Shown here: one piece after another, positions 8,215 through 16,128 of the stretch
How positions within the stretch are numbered: position 1 is the stretch's first letter
How the letters are laid out: each line of letters opens with the position of its first letter
DNA from: CAZOIA01 sp964579675
Lineage (GTDB): Bacteria > Planctomycetota > Phycisphaerae > UBA1845 > PWPN01
Assembly: GCA_964579675.1 (NCBI GenBank)
Contig: CAZOIA010000058.1
Coordinates: 1 to 27,468 of the forward strand
Length of the DNA: 27,468 nt
Reading direction: 5' to 3'
Notes under the pieces: generated by a model
The model's database searches: none
What the model was told of the DNA's origin: nothing
The model's input: the letters and a program-made list of their open reading frames with translations, nothing else
Program-made: the position numbers and the translations under genes

Positions 8215-9168
8215 GTGCCGGAAAACTTTGCCGACCGTCTCCTGGACGCGATCAGAACCAAGGGCAGCCCGACCTGCGTGGGTATCGACCCGGTTTACTC
8301 CAGGCTCCCGGCTGACATTGCCGAGCAGAAAGAGCTCAACGACGAGAGCGATTCGGAAGTCGCCCTCGATGCGGTTCTGGAGTTCTGCCGCCGGGTGGTC
8401 AAGATCGTCGCGCCCCATGTGCCGGCGGTCAAGATCAACACGGCGTTCTTCGAGCGCTACTACTGGGACGGGATCGACGCGTACTTCGATCTGATCCAGG
8501 AGGCGGACAAGGCCGGCCTCATCGTGATCGGAGACGGGAAGCGCGGAGACATCGGCTTGACCGCGGAGATGTACGCCAGGTCCGCGCTGGCGGAGCCGGA
8601 TTTCGCCAACCTCGACGATCTGACCGGGCCCGATGCGGTCACGGTCTCGTCTTATTTCGGCCTCGACGGGGTCAAGCCGTTCATCAACGTGGCCCGGGAT
8701 GAGAGCAAAGGAGTGTTCGTGCTGGTGCGGACGAGCAATGAGTCGGCCGCCCAGATTCAGAACGCCAAGCTCGAAAGCGGCCTGACCGTTTCTGAGCACA
8801 TCGCCCAGCAGGTGGAGGCGTGGGCCAAGGACTTCGGCCTCGTCGGCGCCAACGGCTACAGCTTGGTCGGGGCCGTGGTCGCCCCCACGGACAGGGAGGA
8901 GATCATGCGGCTCCGCGGCATGATGCAGCACTGCATCTTCCTCGTCCCCGGCTACGGCGCCCAGGGCGGAACCGCCCAGGACATCGCCCCCTGCTTCAAG
9001 TCCGACGGCACCGGCGCCCTCATCACCGCCTCCCGCAGCGTCATCTACGCCTACGAGGACATGAAGTACCTCGAACGTTGGCCCTCCGAATGGGACAAGT
9101 GCATCGAGCAGGCCTGCAAGGACTTCGCCACCGAGGTCAACAGCGTCGTACTCACGAAGTCCGAATAA
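8215..9168 (+). CDS. pyrF: Orotidine 5'-phosphate decarboxylase (type 2)
   Basis: Catalyses the last step of de novo UMP synthesis, OMP to UMP plus CO2, in the cytoplasm. At 317 residues it fits the longer type 2 subfamily. The catalytic tetrad strip is present as D-G-K-R-G-D-I (Asp107, Lys109, Asp112), with the upstream VKIN Lys73 and GIDP Asp25 that complete the active site of this (beta/alpha)8 barrel. C-terminal phosphate-loop residues are seen in the VPGYGAQGG and ITASRS segments. The frame stays open upstream for 800 bases, but that part is antisense to rsgA and carries no family similarity. The chosen start is GTG 8215, seven bases after a GAGG ribosome binding site and followed by PENFADRL, a normal start for the family. 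The 3' end overlaps the convergent ABC transporter gene by 17 bases. No other pyr gene is nearby. Confidence 0.95.
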   Translation: MPENFADRLLDAIRTKGSPTCVGIDPVYSRLPADIAEQKELNDESDSEVALDAVLEFCRRVVKIVAPHVPAVKINTAFFERYYWDGIDAYFDLIQEADKAGLIVIGDGKRGDIGLTAEMYARSALAEPDFANLDDLTGPDAVTVSSYFGLDGVKPFINVARDESKGVFVLVRTSNESAAQIQNAKLESGLTVSEHIAQQVEAWAKDFGLVGANGYSLVGAVVAPTDREEIMRLRGMMQHCIFLVPGYGAQGGTAQDIAPCFKSDGTGALITASRSVIYAYEDMKYLERWPSEWDKCIEQACKDFATEVNSVVLTKSE

Positions 9169-10942
9169 ACTCCTGGTACAACTGATAGTACGGCCCGCGA
9201 TGGGCGAGGAGCCCGTCGTGGGTGCCGCGCTCGACGATCCGGCCCCCGTCGATGAACAGGACCCGGTCGGCATCGCGGATCGTACTGAGCCGGTGGGCGA
9301 TGACGAAGGACGTGCGGTCGCGGAGGAGGCGGCTCACGGCATGCTGGATACGCACCTCGGTCTGCGGATCGACGGAGCTGGTCGCTTCGTCGAGGATGAA
9401 GATGCTCGGGTCGGCGAGCATGGCCCGGGTAAAGCAGACGAGTTGCCGCTGTCCGAGCGAAAGCGACTCACCCCGTTCGCTTACCCTGGTACGGTAGCCC
9501 TGGGGCAGCTTCTGCAGCAGCTCGTGGGAGCCGAGGGCCTTGGCCGCCGCGATCACCGCGTTGTCCGTCGCCTCGGGCCGGCCGTACCGGATGTTGTCCA
9601 GCACCGTCCCGCTGAACATGAAGTTCATCTGCGAGACAATGCCCATCTGGCGGTGGAGGCTCTCCAGGGTGACATCCCGGACGGAGTGGTCGTCAATGAG
9701 AATGCGGCCCTTCTGGATGTCGTAGAACCGGGCGACCAGCTTGACAATGCTGCTCTTGCCTGCTCCGGTGGGGCCGGCCAACGCAATCGTCTGCCCGGGC
9801 AAGACCTCGAAACTCACGTCATGCAGGACCGGATGATGCGAATCATATCCAAAAGTGACGTTCTCGAACCGGATGCGGCCCCGAACGGTGGGGAGCGGCC
9901 TGGCGGCGGGCCGATCGAAAACGACCGCCTGCTCGTCGAGCAGCGCGAAGATGCGTTCGCCGCCCGCCATCGCGTGCAGGGCTTCGTTGTATATTTCGCC
10001 CAGTTCACGGATGGGCCCGAACAACAGCTCCTGGTACATGACAAAAGCAACCAGGGTGCCGATCTTCAAGGCATCGGGGTCCTGCGCTGATTGGCCCTGC
10101 CAGACCAGAAACCCGCCGTAGACCAGAATAATTCCCTTGCCGAAAGCGCCGATCAGGTCCAGCGAGGGCATGTAGATGCCGACGACGCGGGCAGCGGTCA
10201 TGTGACGCGACAGGCTTTCACTCTGCAGGTCCTGGAACGTTTCGAGGTTTTTCTGTTCGCGGGTGAAGGCCTGGATCACGCGCATGCCGTTGATGTTCTC
10301 GGCCAGGGTCGAGACGATCCGGCTCTGGATCTCCCGCACATGCCGCCAGGCCACGCTGATCCGACGCCGGAACCAGGAGTTGGCGATCCACAGCATCGGC
10401 ACGACCACGCACGTGGCAAGGAACAGTGATGAGTGGAGCACGTACATCATCACCAGCGTTCCCGCCAGGAGGAGGACGACGTGGACCATGCGGGGCAAGG
10501 CCCATACGATGGTGTTGCGCATCGCGGCCAGGTCACTGGTTCCGCGGGCGATGATACGACCCGCCTTCATCCTGTCGTAGTAGCTCATGGACAAGGCCTG
10601 CAGGTGCCGGAATATCTCCTCCCGAAGGTCGAAGACCACCCGTTCGCCGGTGGTGACAACCCGCGCGATCTGCACCCGCCACAGCAGCATGATCCCTGCC
10701 ACGGTGGCCAGCAGAATCGCGATCGAGAAGACCAGCCCGGCGCGGTCATTCCCGGCGATGTTCTCGTCGATGATGTGCTTCGTGAGCCGGGGCGGGACCA
10801 GCTCCAGGAGCACGATCAGGGACGCGATGCCGAGATTCAGGTAAATCCTGCCGCGGTACCGGCGCGCCCGCTCCCACATGCGCCACATGATGGCGGCATC
10901 GAGTGGGCGAATCCTGGGCTCATCTAAGTCTTCAAGAGGCAT
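9152..10942 (-). CDS. ABC exporter, fused membrane and ATPase domains (MsbA/multidrug type)
   Basis: A 596-residue half-transporter that would act as a homodimer in the inner membrane and export a lipid, peptide or drug. Six transmembrane helices lie in residues about 30-315 and the nucleotide-binding domain in about 355-590. ATPase motifs are complete: Walker A GPTGAGKSS (390-398), Q-loop Gln438, signature LSLGQ (494-498), Walker B IFILDEA (514-520), H-loop His550. The signature is LSLGQ where LSGGQ is most common, a tolerated change. ATG 10942 follows AGGAAAGGG, although the spacing is long. The substrate is not readable from sequence; there is no adjacent lipid A or peptide gene. It overlaps pyrF tail to tail. 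Confidence 0.92.
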   Translation of the reverse strand: MPLEDLDEPRIRPLDAAIMWRMWERARRYRGRIYLNLGIASLIVLLELVPPRLTKHIIDENIAGNDRAGLVFSIAILLATVAGIMLLWRVQIARVVTTGERVVFDLREEIFRHLQALSMSYYDRMKAGRIIARGTSDLAAMRNTIVWALPRMVHVVLLLAGTLVMMYVLHSSLFLATCVVVPMLWIANSWFRRRISVAWRHVREIQSRIVSTLAENINGMRVIQAFTREQKNLETFQDLQSESLSRHMTAARVVGIYMPSLDLIGAFGKGIILVYGGFLVWQGQSAQDPDALKIGTLVAFVMYQELLFGPIRELGEIYNEALHAMAGGERIFALLDEQAVVFDRPAARPLPTVRGRIRFENVTFGYDSHHPVLHDVSFEVLPGQTIALAGPTGAGKSSIVKLVARFYDIQKGRILIDDHSVRDVTLESLHRQMGIVSQMNFMFSGTVLDNIRYGRPEATDNAVIAAAKALGSHELLQKLPQGYRTRVSERGESLSLGQRQLVCFTRAMLADPSIFILDEATSSVDPQTEVRIQHAVSRLLRDRTSFVIAHRLSTIRDADRVLFIDGGRIVERGTHDGLLAHRGPYYQLYQEFIRTS

Positions 10943-11264
10943 CCCGGGGTAGCCCTTTCCTGGCGTGCGGCAGCGAGGAGAAAACGAGTGTAGGCGGTCG
11001 GCGGCGGGGTCTCAAGGACCCTCAGTTGCTCAAACCGACGGATTTCGGCGTCACGGACCGCAGGTTCTGTACCTCTCGGGCGTCTGGACATCGTACCCGA
11101 GCCGCAGCAAGCCCCTCCCACCACGACCCCTCTCACGGTCCGACGCTGATTGCCCCGTGCCGTCAGGTAGTATATGTTACTTCAGCCTGAAAAGTGCAGT
11201 AAGTATTGAGTCGCGAACAGTGGATGCGTCGGGATGATCATGGTGCGAGGTCGGGGATGCGACG
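10943..11264. other. Divergent intergenic region, ABC exporter / lipoprotein
   Basis: These 322 bases separate two divergent genes. A TTGCCC at 11150-11155 with a TATGTT at 11173-11178 (17-base spacing) could serve the lipoprotein gene, but the match is weak. A 70-codon minus-strand frame (10924-11136) overlapping the ABC start has codon use unlike the neighbours and was not called. Nothing else was recognised. Confidence 0.5.
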
Positions 11265-12866
11265 ATGAAAGTGAGTTCCTTTCAGCTGCAAACATCTCGG
11301 ATCGTGGTGGGGTTCATGGTAGCCGCGAGCGCCGGTCTCGCCGGGTGCGCGGGCCCGGGTCCGAAGCTGTTCCCGGTCGTGCCGTTGGCCGTCGAATCGC
11401 TCCCCGACGGGGGCACGGAGCGGCAGTACGACGCGAACGGCGACGGCCAGGCGGATTACTGCGAACGGCTGTCCCGCGAGGGGACCGTCGAGGCCCTGCG
11501 GTACGACTCGACCGGTGACGGGACCTTCGACCCGCCCGTTGTTCGGGACACGATCCCCGACGACGACTGCCGGCACCTGATCATGATCCTGGACAGTATC
11601 CCGTTCTCGATGGTGCAGGCGTCCTGGAGGCAGGGGCGCTTCCGGCTTTTCGAGCCGCCGTCCCGCGTGATCAGCCCCTTTCCGGTGATGACCGACGTGT
11701 GTCTCTCCACCTTCTTCGGCACCCCGCCCTGCCCGGGGGTGGAGTCTGAGTACTTCGATGGCTGCACCCTGAAGAATGGCTACGAGGTCTACGTCAACGA
11801 AGGGAACGTGCCCTGGCAGGGCCGGGTCGATTACCATCTGAGCCCTATGGCACATGCTCTGGCCTACCTTGACCCGCGGCCCTGGTATGCTCACGAGCTG
11901 CGGCGCATCCAGGACATGTTCCAGCAGAGCGACCGGAAGGTATTCATCGCTTATCTGGTGGGCACGTCGGCCCTGGGGGCCAGGATCGGGCGCAACGGAC
12001 ACCTGGCGGGGCTCGTCCAGCTCGACCGGTTCTGCCAGTGGATCATGTTCAAGACCCGCGGCCGCGTCCACATCACGCTGCTGTCCGACCACGGGCACAG
12101 CCTGGGAGCCAGTGAGCGCATCCCTCTGCCGGACTTGCTGAGGGAGCTTGGCTATCGGGTCGGCAACTCGCTCGAGAAACCGGGGGACGTCGTAGTGCCC
12201 GAGTTCGGTATGGTTACCTGTGCCTGCATTCACACGCGAAACCCCCAGCAGGTGGCCCGCGACGTGGTGGGTATCGAAGGCATCGACCTGACCGCCTACC
12301 AGGACGAGCAGGACCGGGTCGTCGTTCTCAGTCGTGGGGGTCGGGCCTGCATCATCCGATCCGCGGCCGGTTTCTGCTACCGCCCGGAGCACGGTGACCC
12401 GCTGCAACTGCTGCCGATCCTCGATGAGCTCAACCGCAGCGGGCGGCTCGATGCGGAGGGTTTCGCCAGCGACAAGGTGCTCATGGACGCGACGATCTCG
12501 CACGTCTACCCGGATGTGGTCTACCGTCTGTGGCGGGCGTTTCACGGTCTGATCCAGCACACCCCGGACGTTCTGGTTTCGGTGCGGGACGGGTGGCATT
12601 GCGGGAGCCCGGCCATGTCGAGACTGGTCCATATGACCGCGGCCCACGGCAATCTGAAGCTCATAAGCTCGAGCGCGTTTGTGATGACGACCGCCGGACG
12701 GCTGCCTGACGTCCTGCGCATGGAACAACTCGGCGCCGCCCTCGAGAAACTGGGTGTCCCGGTGAGAAAACCGGCGTCCACGAACGAGACCACGACGGTC
12801 CGGGGGTCAACTGTGGAAGCCGATCGATTGCCGGCCCCACCCGTGCCGGCGAGCGTAATCGAATAG
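11265..12866 (+). CDS. Lipoprotein of the alkaline phosphatase/NPP superfamily, probably catalytically impaired
   Basis: A 533-residue protein with a lipoprotein signal peptide: hydrophobic helix, then LAGC with the lipidated Cys at 28. Two Asp/Gly loops, DANGDGQAD (56-64) and DSTGDGTFD (81-89), look like calcium-binding loops. The rest matches the fold and order of the intact phosphatase-like lipoprotein at 17630-19270. Retained superfamily residues are Asp110 (ILDS), Asp275-His276 (SDHG) and His461 (AAHG). The place of the metal ligands written D-E-V-G-H in the intact gene reads S-A-L-G-A here (Ser235, Ala239), and the nucleophile Thr position aligns with Met142 (a Thr is next to it). This predicts a lost first metal site. 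A scaffold or binding role is inferred. ATG 11265 has GGGGA seven bases upstream. The last 60 bases overlap the convergent SDR gene. Confidence 0.8.
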   Translation: MKVSSFQLQTSRIVVGFMVAASAGLAGCAGPGPKLFPVVPLAVESLPDGGTERQYDANGDGQADYCERLSREGTVEALRYDSTGDGTFDPPVVRDTIPDDDCRHLIMILDSIPFSMVQASWRQGRFRLFEPPSRVISPFPVMTDVCLSTFFGTPPCPGVESEYFDGCTLKNGYEVYVNEGNVPWQGRVDYHLSPMAHALAYLDPRPWYAHELRRIQDMFQQSDRKVFIAYLVGTSALGARIGRNGHLAGLVQLDRFCQWIMFKTRGRVHITLLSDHGHSLGASERIPLPDLLRELGYRVGNSLEKPGDVVVPEFGMVTCACIHTRNPQQVARDVVGIEGIDLTAYQDEQDRVVVLSRGGRACIIRSAAGFCYRPEHGDPLQLLPILDELNRSGRLDAEGFASDKVLMDATISHVYPDVVYRLWRAFHGLIQHTPDVLVSVRDGWHCGSPAMSRLVHMTAAHGNLKLISSSAFVMTTAGRLPDVLRMEQLGAALEKLGVPVRKPASTNETTTVRGSTVEADRLPAPPVPASVIE

Positions 12867-13937
12867 CCTGAAGATCCGCTCACGATTCAGCACGGGGAAT
12901 TCCAGGTTCGCGGCCTCCATGACGGCCCGCGTGTTCGTGATGTCAAACAGGGGATTGTGCACGACGCGGGGCGTGATGAGGTGGTACTGATCCCAGAGCA
13001 AGGACTCAGCCAGGCTGTACTTCCCGACAACCTCCTGGGGGTCGGCAAAGTACCCGCCCCGCAGCCCGAAGTACTCCTCGTAACAACGCTTCATCATCGC
13101 GTTGGTGGGCGGTTGGGGATTGGTCAGGTGGTAGATCCGGCCGTGAAAAGCCGGATTCACGACGACCTCGGCGATGACCTGCGAGACGAAGTCCACGGGC
13201 ACGATGTTCTGGGGGTCCTCCGGCCGGCCGGGAATCCTGAGCGGGATATGGGTTCCGTCGCCGTTCTTGGGGTCGCAGAATCGCTCCTTGAGCGTACTGA
13301 CCAGGCGCGCGAACTGATAGAACCCCCCGAACTGCGTGGTATGGCCGGTGGTCGAATCCCCGACCAGGAAGCTCGGACGGAACAAGGTCAGACAATGACC
13401 GAGCCACGACGCCCACTGTTCGAGGAGCGACTCGGCCTTCCATTTGCTGCGCTCGTAGTCGGTCTGAAACGCCGGGGCCGGCGAATGGAACGTCTCGCGG
13501 ATCACACCGGAGTTCCAGCCACAGGTGTAAGCGGTGCTGACCGCCTGGATTCGGGTGACGCCGTGCCGGATCGCCCACTCGATCAACGCCTCGGTCCCGG
13601 TTACGTTGGTCTCGAAGGGATCAGCATTCCCGTTGGAGAAGAGCTGGAGGCTGCCCGCGCAGTTCAGAATCGAGTGGGTCCGCCCCCAGTCAGGCTCGGG
13701 CAGGTTGTCCGGCAAGGCCCCTTCGACCAGCACCAACTGTTGCCGATCCAGAAAGGGGGACGGATCCAGATCGAGCGGCTCCATCATGCCGCTCAGCCGG
13801 CGGGCGGTCTCCGCCAGTGGGGGCCGCAGCACCGCCACCACGCGGTGTCCGCGGATCAGGAGTTCGCGCAATACGAAGTGTCCCAGAAAGCCGGTGGCTC
13901 CCGTCATCAAGGTCGTGTATGGATCCTCACTGCTCAT
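12807..13937 (-). CDS. Thioester reductase-type extended SDR (NAD-binding_4 / male-sterility-like)
   Basis: A 376-residue Rossmann oxidoreductase. It has TGATGFLG (12-19) for NAD(P) binding, an STAY strip (Ser134-Thr135) and the catalytic YxxxK as Tyr161-Lys165. The overall pattern (LRP after beta-2, LFRPSFLVG, downstream substrate-binding region) is that of thioester reductase domains and fatty acyl-CoA reductases, which reduce carrier- or CoA-bound acyl thioesters to aldehydes or alcohols. Here the domain stands alone, without an adenylation or carrier domain, so an acyl-CoA/acyl-ACP or other NDP-sugar-like substrate remains open. No signal peptide: cytoplasmic. ATG 13937 has AGGAG eleven bases upstream. 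Its 3' end overlaps the convergent lipoprotein gene by 60 bases, and a candidate promoter of its own lies at 14005-14032. Confidence 0.8.
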   Translation of the reverse strand: MSSEDPYTTLMTGATGFLGHFVLRELLIRGHRVVAVLRPPLAETARRLSGMMEPLDLDPSPFLDRQQLVLVEGALPDNLPEPDWGRTHSILNCAGSLQLFSNGNADPFETNVTGTEALIEWAIRHGVTRIQAVSTAYTCGWNSGVIRETFHSPAPAFQTDYERSKWKAESLLEQWASWLGHCLTLFRPSFLVGDSTTGHTTQFGGFYQFARLVSTLKERFCDPKNGDGTHIPLRIPGRPEDPQNIVPVDFVSQVIAEVVVNPAFHGRIYHLTNPQPPTNAMMKRCYEEYFGLRGGYFADPQEVVGKYSLAESLLWDQYHLITPRVVHNPLFDITNTRAVMEAANLEFPVLNRERIFRLFDYARRHGWGRQSIGFHS

Positions 13938-14004
13938 CCCGGATCACGCTCCTGCAATGCGGCCCATCGCGACCCAGCCTGGCACCATCGCTAAGCTGGA
14001 GCAT

Positions 14005-14032
14005 CCTATAGCAAAAACGGGGCGACCGCCAA
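14005..14032 (-). promoter_or_regulatory. Candidate sigma70-type promoter for the SDR gene
   Basis: The minus strand reads TTGGCG (14032-14027), 16 bases, TATAGG (14010-14005); both hexamers match 4/6. It sits in the 99-base gap after the membrane-protein gene, suggesting the SDR is transcribed on its own. Confidence 0.4.
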
Positions 14033-14036
14033 TAAT

Positions 14037-16022
14037 CTACCGGGGCCCCGGGAACGGCGGACCGGTCAGGTAGAGATCCGTCCGGATGATGCCCGCGGCG
14101 ATCTCTCGAATCCGAAAGAGCACATCGCGTGTCCTCCGCAGGGCCGCGAGGTTCTCGCGGTCCGCATCCTCCGTACAGAGGATGGGGCCCGCGAACGATT
14201 CAGCCCCTGGCGGCTCATCGGGCCCCCGGAACCTGACCCGCGCCGCCGCACAGTCGCTGGTCGTCACGTAGAAGCAGTATTTGCTACTGGCCAGGGGTTC
14301 CTGGAACTCGAACACCATCTCCGGCACCCCTTCTTCGTCCGCTCGCACGATTCTCACATCGAAGAGGTCGCCCCGTATCCTCTGGCCGGCCCGGAATCGT
14401 TCGCCGGCCCGCATCGACTCGACGAGAAACCGGCCCATGGCTCCGGAGAAATAGGGCCGACCCTCGACGATCGAAAGCGAGAAGCTGCGGGCGTCGAGCT
14501 GCTGGAGCCGGCACCGCTGCTCCATCCGCAGCACATTCGACGCGTAGGTCAGCACGTGACAGCGAAAACCGGGCCCCGGGCCACGAGCATCCGCCGGCCC
14601 GCCGTGCTCCCACACTTCGGCGAGATGCAGTTGAGCGTAGACGTTCACGAAGGGCAGATTGATGAAGAACAGATCGGTCGCCTCGTGAGGTGGGGGTGAG
14701 GCGGCGACCCGTTCGATGGTCAGTCGCTCAGCAGCCAGAATCGAATACCACATCGCCCGGTACATCGGCATGTAGGTCGTCGTGGCGACGAGGAACCACA
14801 GTGCGACGCCAGGGCTCCAGCGACCGACGGAGAGGGGTCTGATCTCATGCCGCAGGGCTGGTCCGATGACCATCGCGACGGCGAAGCCCACCCCCGGCAG
14901 GTACCCCGAGTGGGGCGTGGCCATCACCGGCACCACCGGCAGCACCGCCAGGAGGATCCACATCGGCCAGATCCAGTAACCCCGGGCCCGGCGGCAGGCC
15001 AGATAGTAGCCCGTGCCCAGCACGGCCAGGATCACCAGCATCAGGAGGCAGTCACCGGGCACCTCGGCCATGGGGTTGAAGCGCAGCGTTGGCCCGAACA
15101 TCATGGGTGACAGCCAGACCGCTGCGGTGAGGTAGTGCATCAGCTTGGCGATACACCACAGCAAATAACTCGGACCGTCCGGCCGGCGGAGGTAGAAATC
15201 CGGCATCGGGTGATAGAAGTACGCGAGCCGCCAGGAGGCGAACGCGGCGACGAGCACGATCATCAGGACGTAAGCCCGCCACCGGGCCCGCACGTGGCGC
15301 CATCCCCCGAACGCCAGATCGAAAGCCGCCGCCAGCGCCGGCAGCACGACCGCGTTCTCCCGTGAGCCGATCGCCAGAGCCCACAACAGCATCGCGGCCA
15401 GGAACGACGAGCACCTCAGGGCCGGGATGCCCACACCCTCAATCAGCCCCTTGCCGGACGTGTCCGGCGGATATCGACGCCCCGGCGCCCCTGCGTACAG
15501 GTTCAATCCCGAGGCCTGGATGTAGCACAGCAACGCGCCCAGCATCAGCGTCGTCATCAGCACGCTGTTCTGGGCCGCCAGCCACGCCACGGCGTAGACG
15601 CTGTGCGAGTAGACGACGAACAACAGCGCGCCCACCACGGACCAGAACCGACGGTGAGTCAGCCGCAGGCACAGATGGTGCACCATGAACGCGGCGGCCA
15701 GGTGCAGCAGCACACTGATCGCGTGCCAGGCCTTGACGCTGCCATCGGTCAAATGGTATACGACCTTGGAGACCAGGATCGCGAAGGGGCGGACGTATTG
15801 CCACTGGATTGACTCCTGCTGCCACCACATGTTGATGAATCGGTCGGGCTTGATGGTGGTCGCTTCCAGAAGGGCGTGAAGCGACCATGCATCGTCCTCG
15901 AGCTGGCGCCGGTGCCAGTGATCGTCCAGGAACAGCCCGTCCCAGAGCGCCCAGCCGTGGGCGGCGGCGGTGGCACCGGTGAGCACCAGTAGCAGAATGA
16001 CGACGTATTGCCTGGAATACAT
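14037..16022 (-). CDS. Polytopic membrane protein with C-terminal soluble domain, GT-C glycosyltransferase-like
   Basis: A 661-residue protein. After an N-terminal helix (residues about 4-20) comes a DGLFLDDHWHRRQLED loop; an acidic Asp-Asp in the first periplasmic loop is a feature of GT-C glycosyltransferases of the PMT/ArnT type. About ten further hydrophobic segments fill residues about 75-500, followed by a soluble C-terminal part of about 150 residues with no recognised domain. By analogy it could transfer a sugar from a lipid carrier on the outer face of the inner membrane, but sequence identity to a named family was not established. The frame is open up to 16322, but upstream residues are Arg/Ser-rich and antisense to the hydrolase; ATG 16022, leading straight into the first helix, was chosen although no ribosome binding site is seen. 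Confidence 0.65.
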   Translation of the reverse strand: MYSRQYVVILLLVLTGATAAAHGWALWDGLFLDDHWHRRQLEDDAWSLHALLEATTIKPDRFINMWWQQESIQWQYVRPFAILVSKVVYHLTDGSVKAWHAISVLLHLAAAFMVHHLCLRLTHRRFWSVVGALLFVVYSHSVYAVAWLAAQNSVLMTTLMLGALLCYIQASGLNLYAGAPGRRYPPDTSGKGLIEGVGIPALRCSSFLAAMLLWALAIGSRENAVVLPALAAAFDLAFGGWRHVRARWRAYVLMIVLVAAFASWRLAYFYHPMPDFYLRRPDGPSYLLWCIAKLMHYLTAAVWLSPMMFGPTLRFNPMAEVPGDCLLMLVILAVLGTGYYLACRRARGYWIWPMWILLAVLPVVPVMATPHSGYLPGVGFAVAMVIGPALRHEIRPLSVGRWSPGVALWFLVATTTYMPMYRAMWYSILAAERLTIERVAASPPPHEATDLFFINLPFVNVYAQLHLAEVWEHGGPADARGPGPGFRCHVLTYASNVLRMEQRCRLQQLDARSFSLSIVEGRPYFSGAMGRFLVESMRAGERFRAGQRIRGDLFDVRIVRADEEGVPEMVFEFQEPLASSKYCFYVTTSDCAAARVRFRGPDEPPGAESFAGPILCTEDADRENLAALRRTRDVLFRIREIAAGIIRTDLYLTGPPFPGPR

Positions 16023-16128
16023 ACTTTTGCAGTCAAAGCGGCGGAAACGGGGTAGTCTACCCGCAGGGCCCGGCCTCGTCATCGGCCTGACCGTCGGGCG
16101 GTGGGCCCTGACCGCGGTGCTCCAGATC

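Noticed and set aside
10924..11136. 70-codon minus-strand frame overlapping the ABC gene start
   Set aside because: Third-position GC is low for this genome, no ribosome binding site is visible, and no family is recognised.
11238..12728. 496-codon frame antisense to the lipoprotein gene
   Set aside because: It is a mirror of a GC-rich gene; the plus strand has a signal peptide, lipobox and superfamily motifs.
13018..13994. Long plus-strand frame opposite the SDR gene
   Set aside because: The minus strand carries the Rossmann glycine motif and YxxxK; the plus frame has no recognisable feature.
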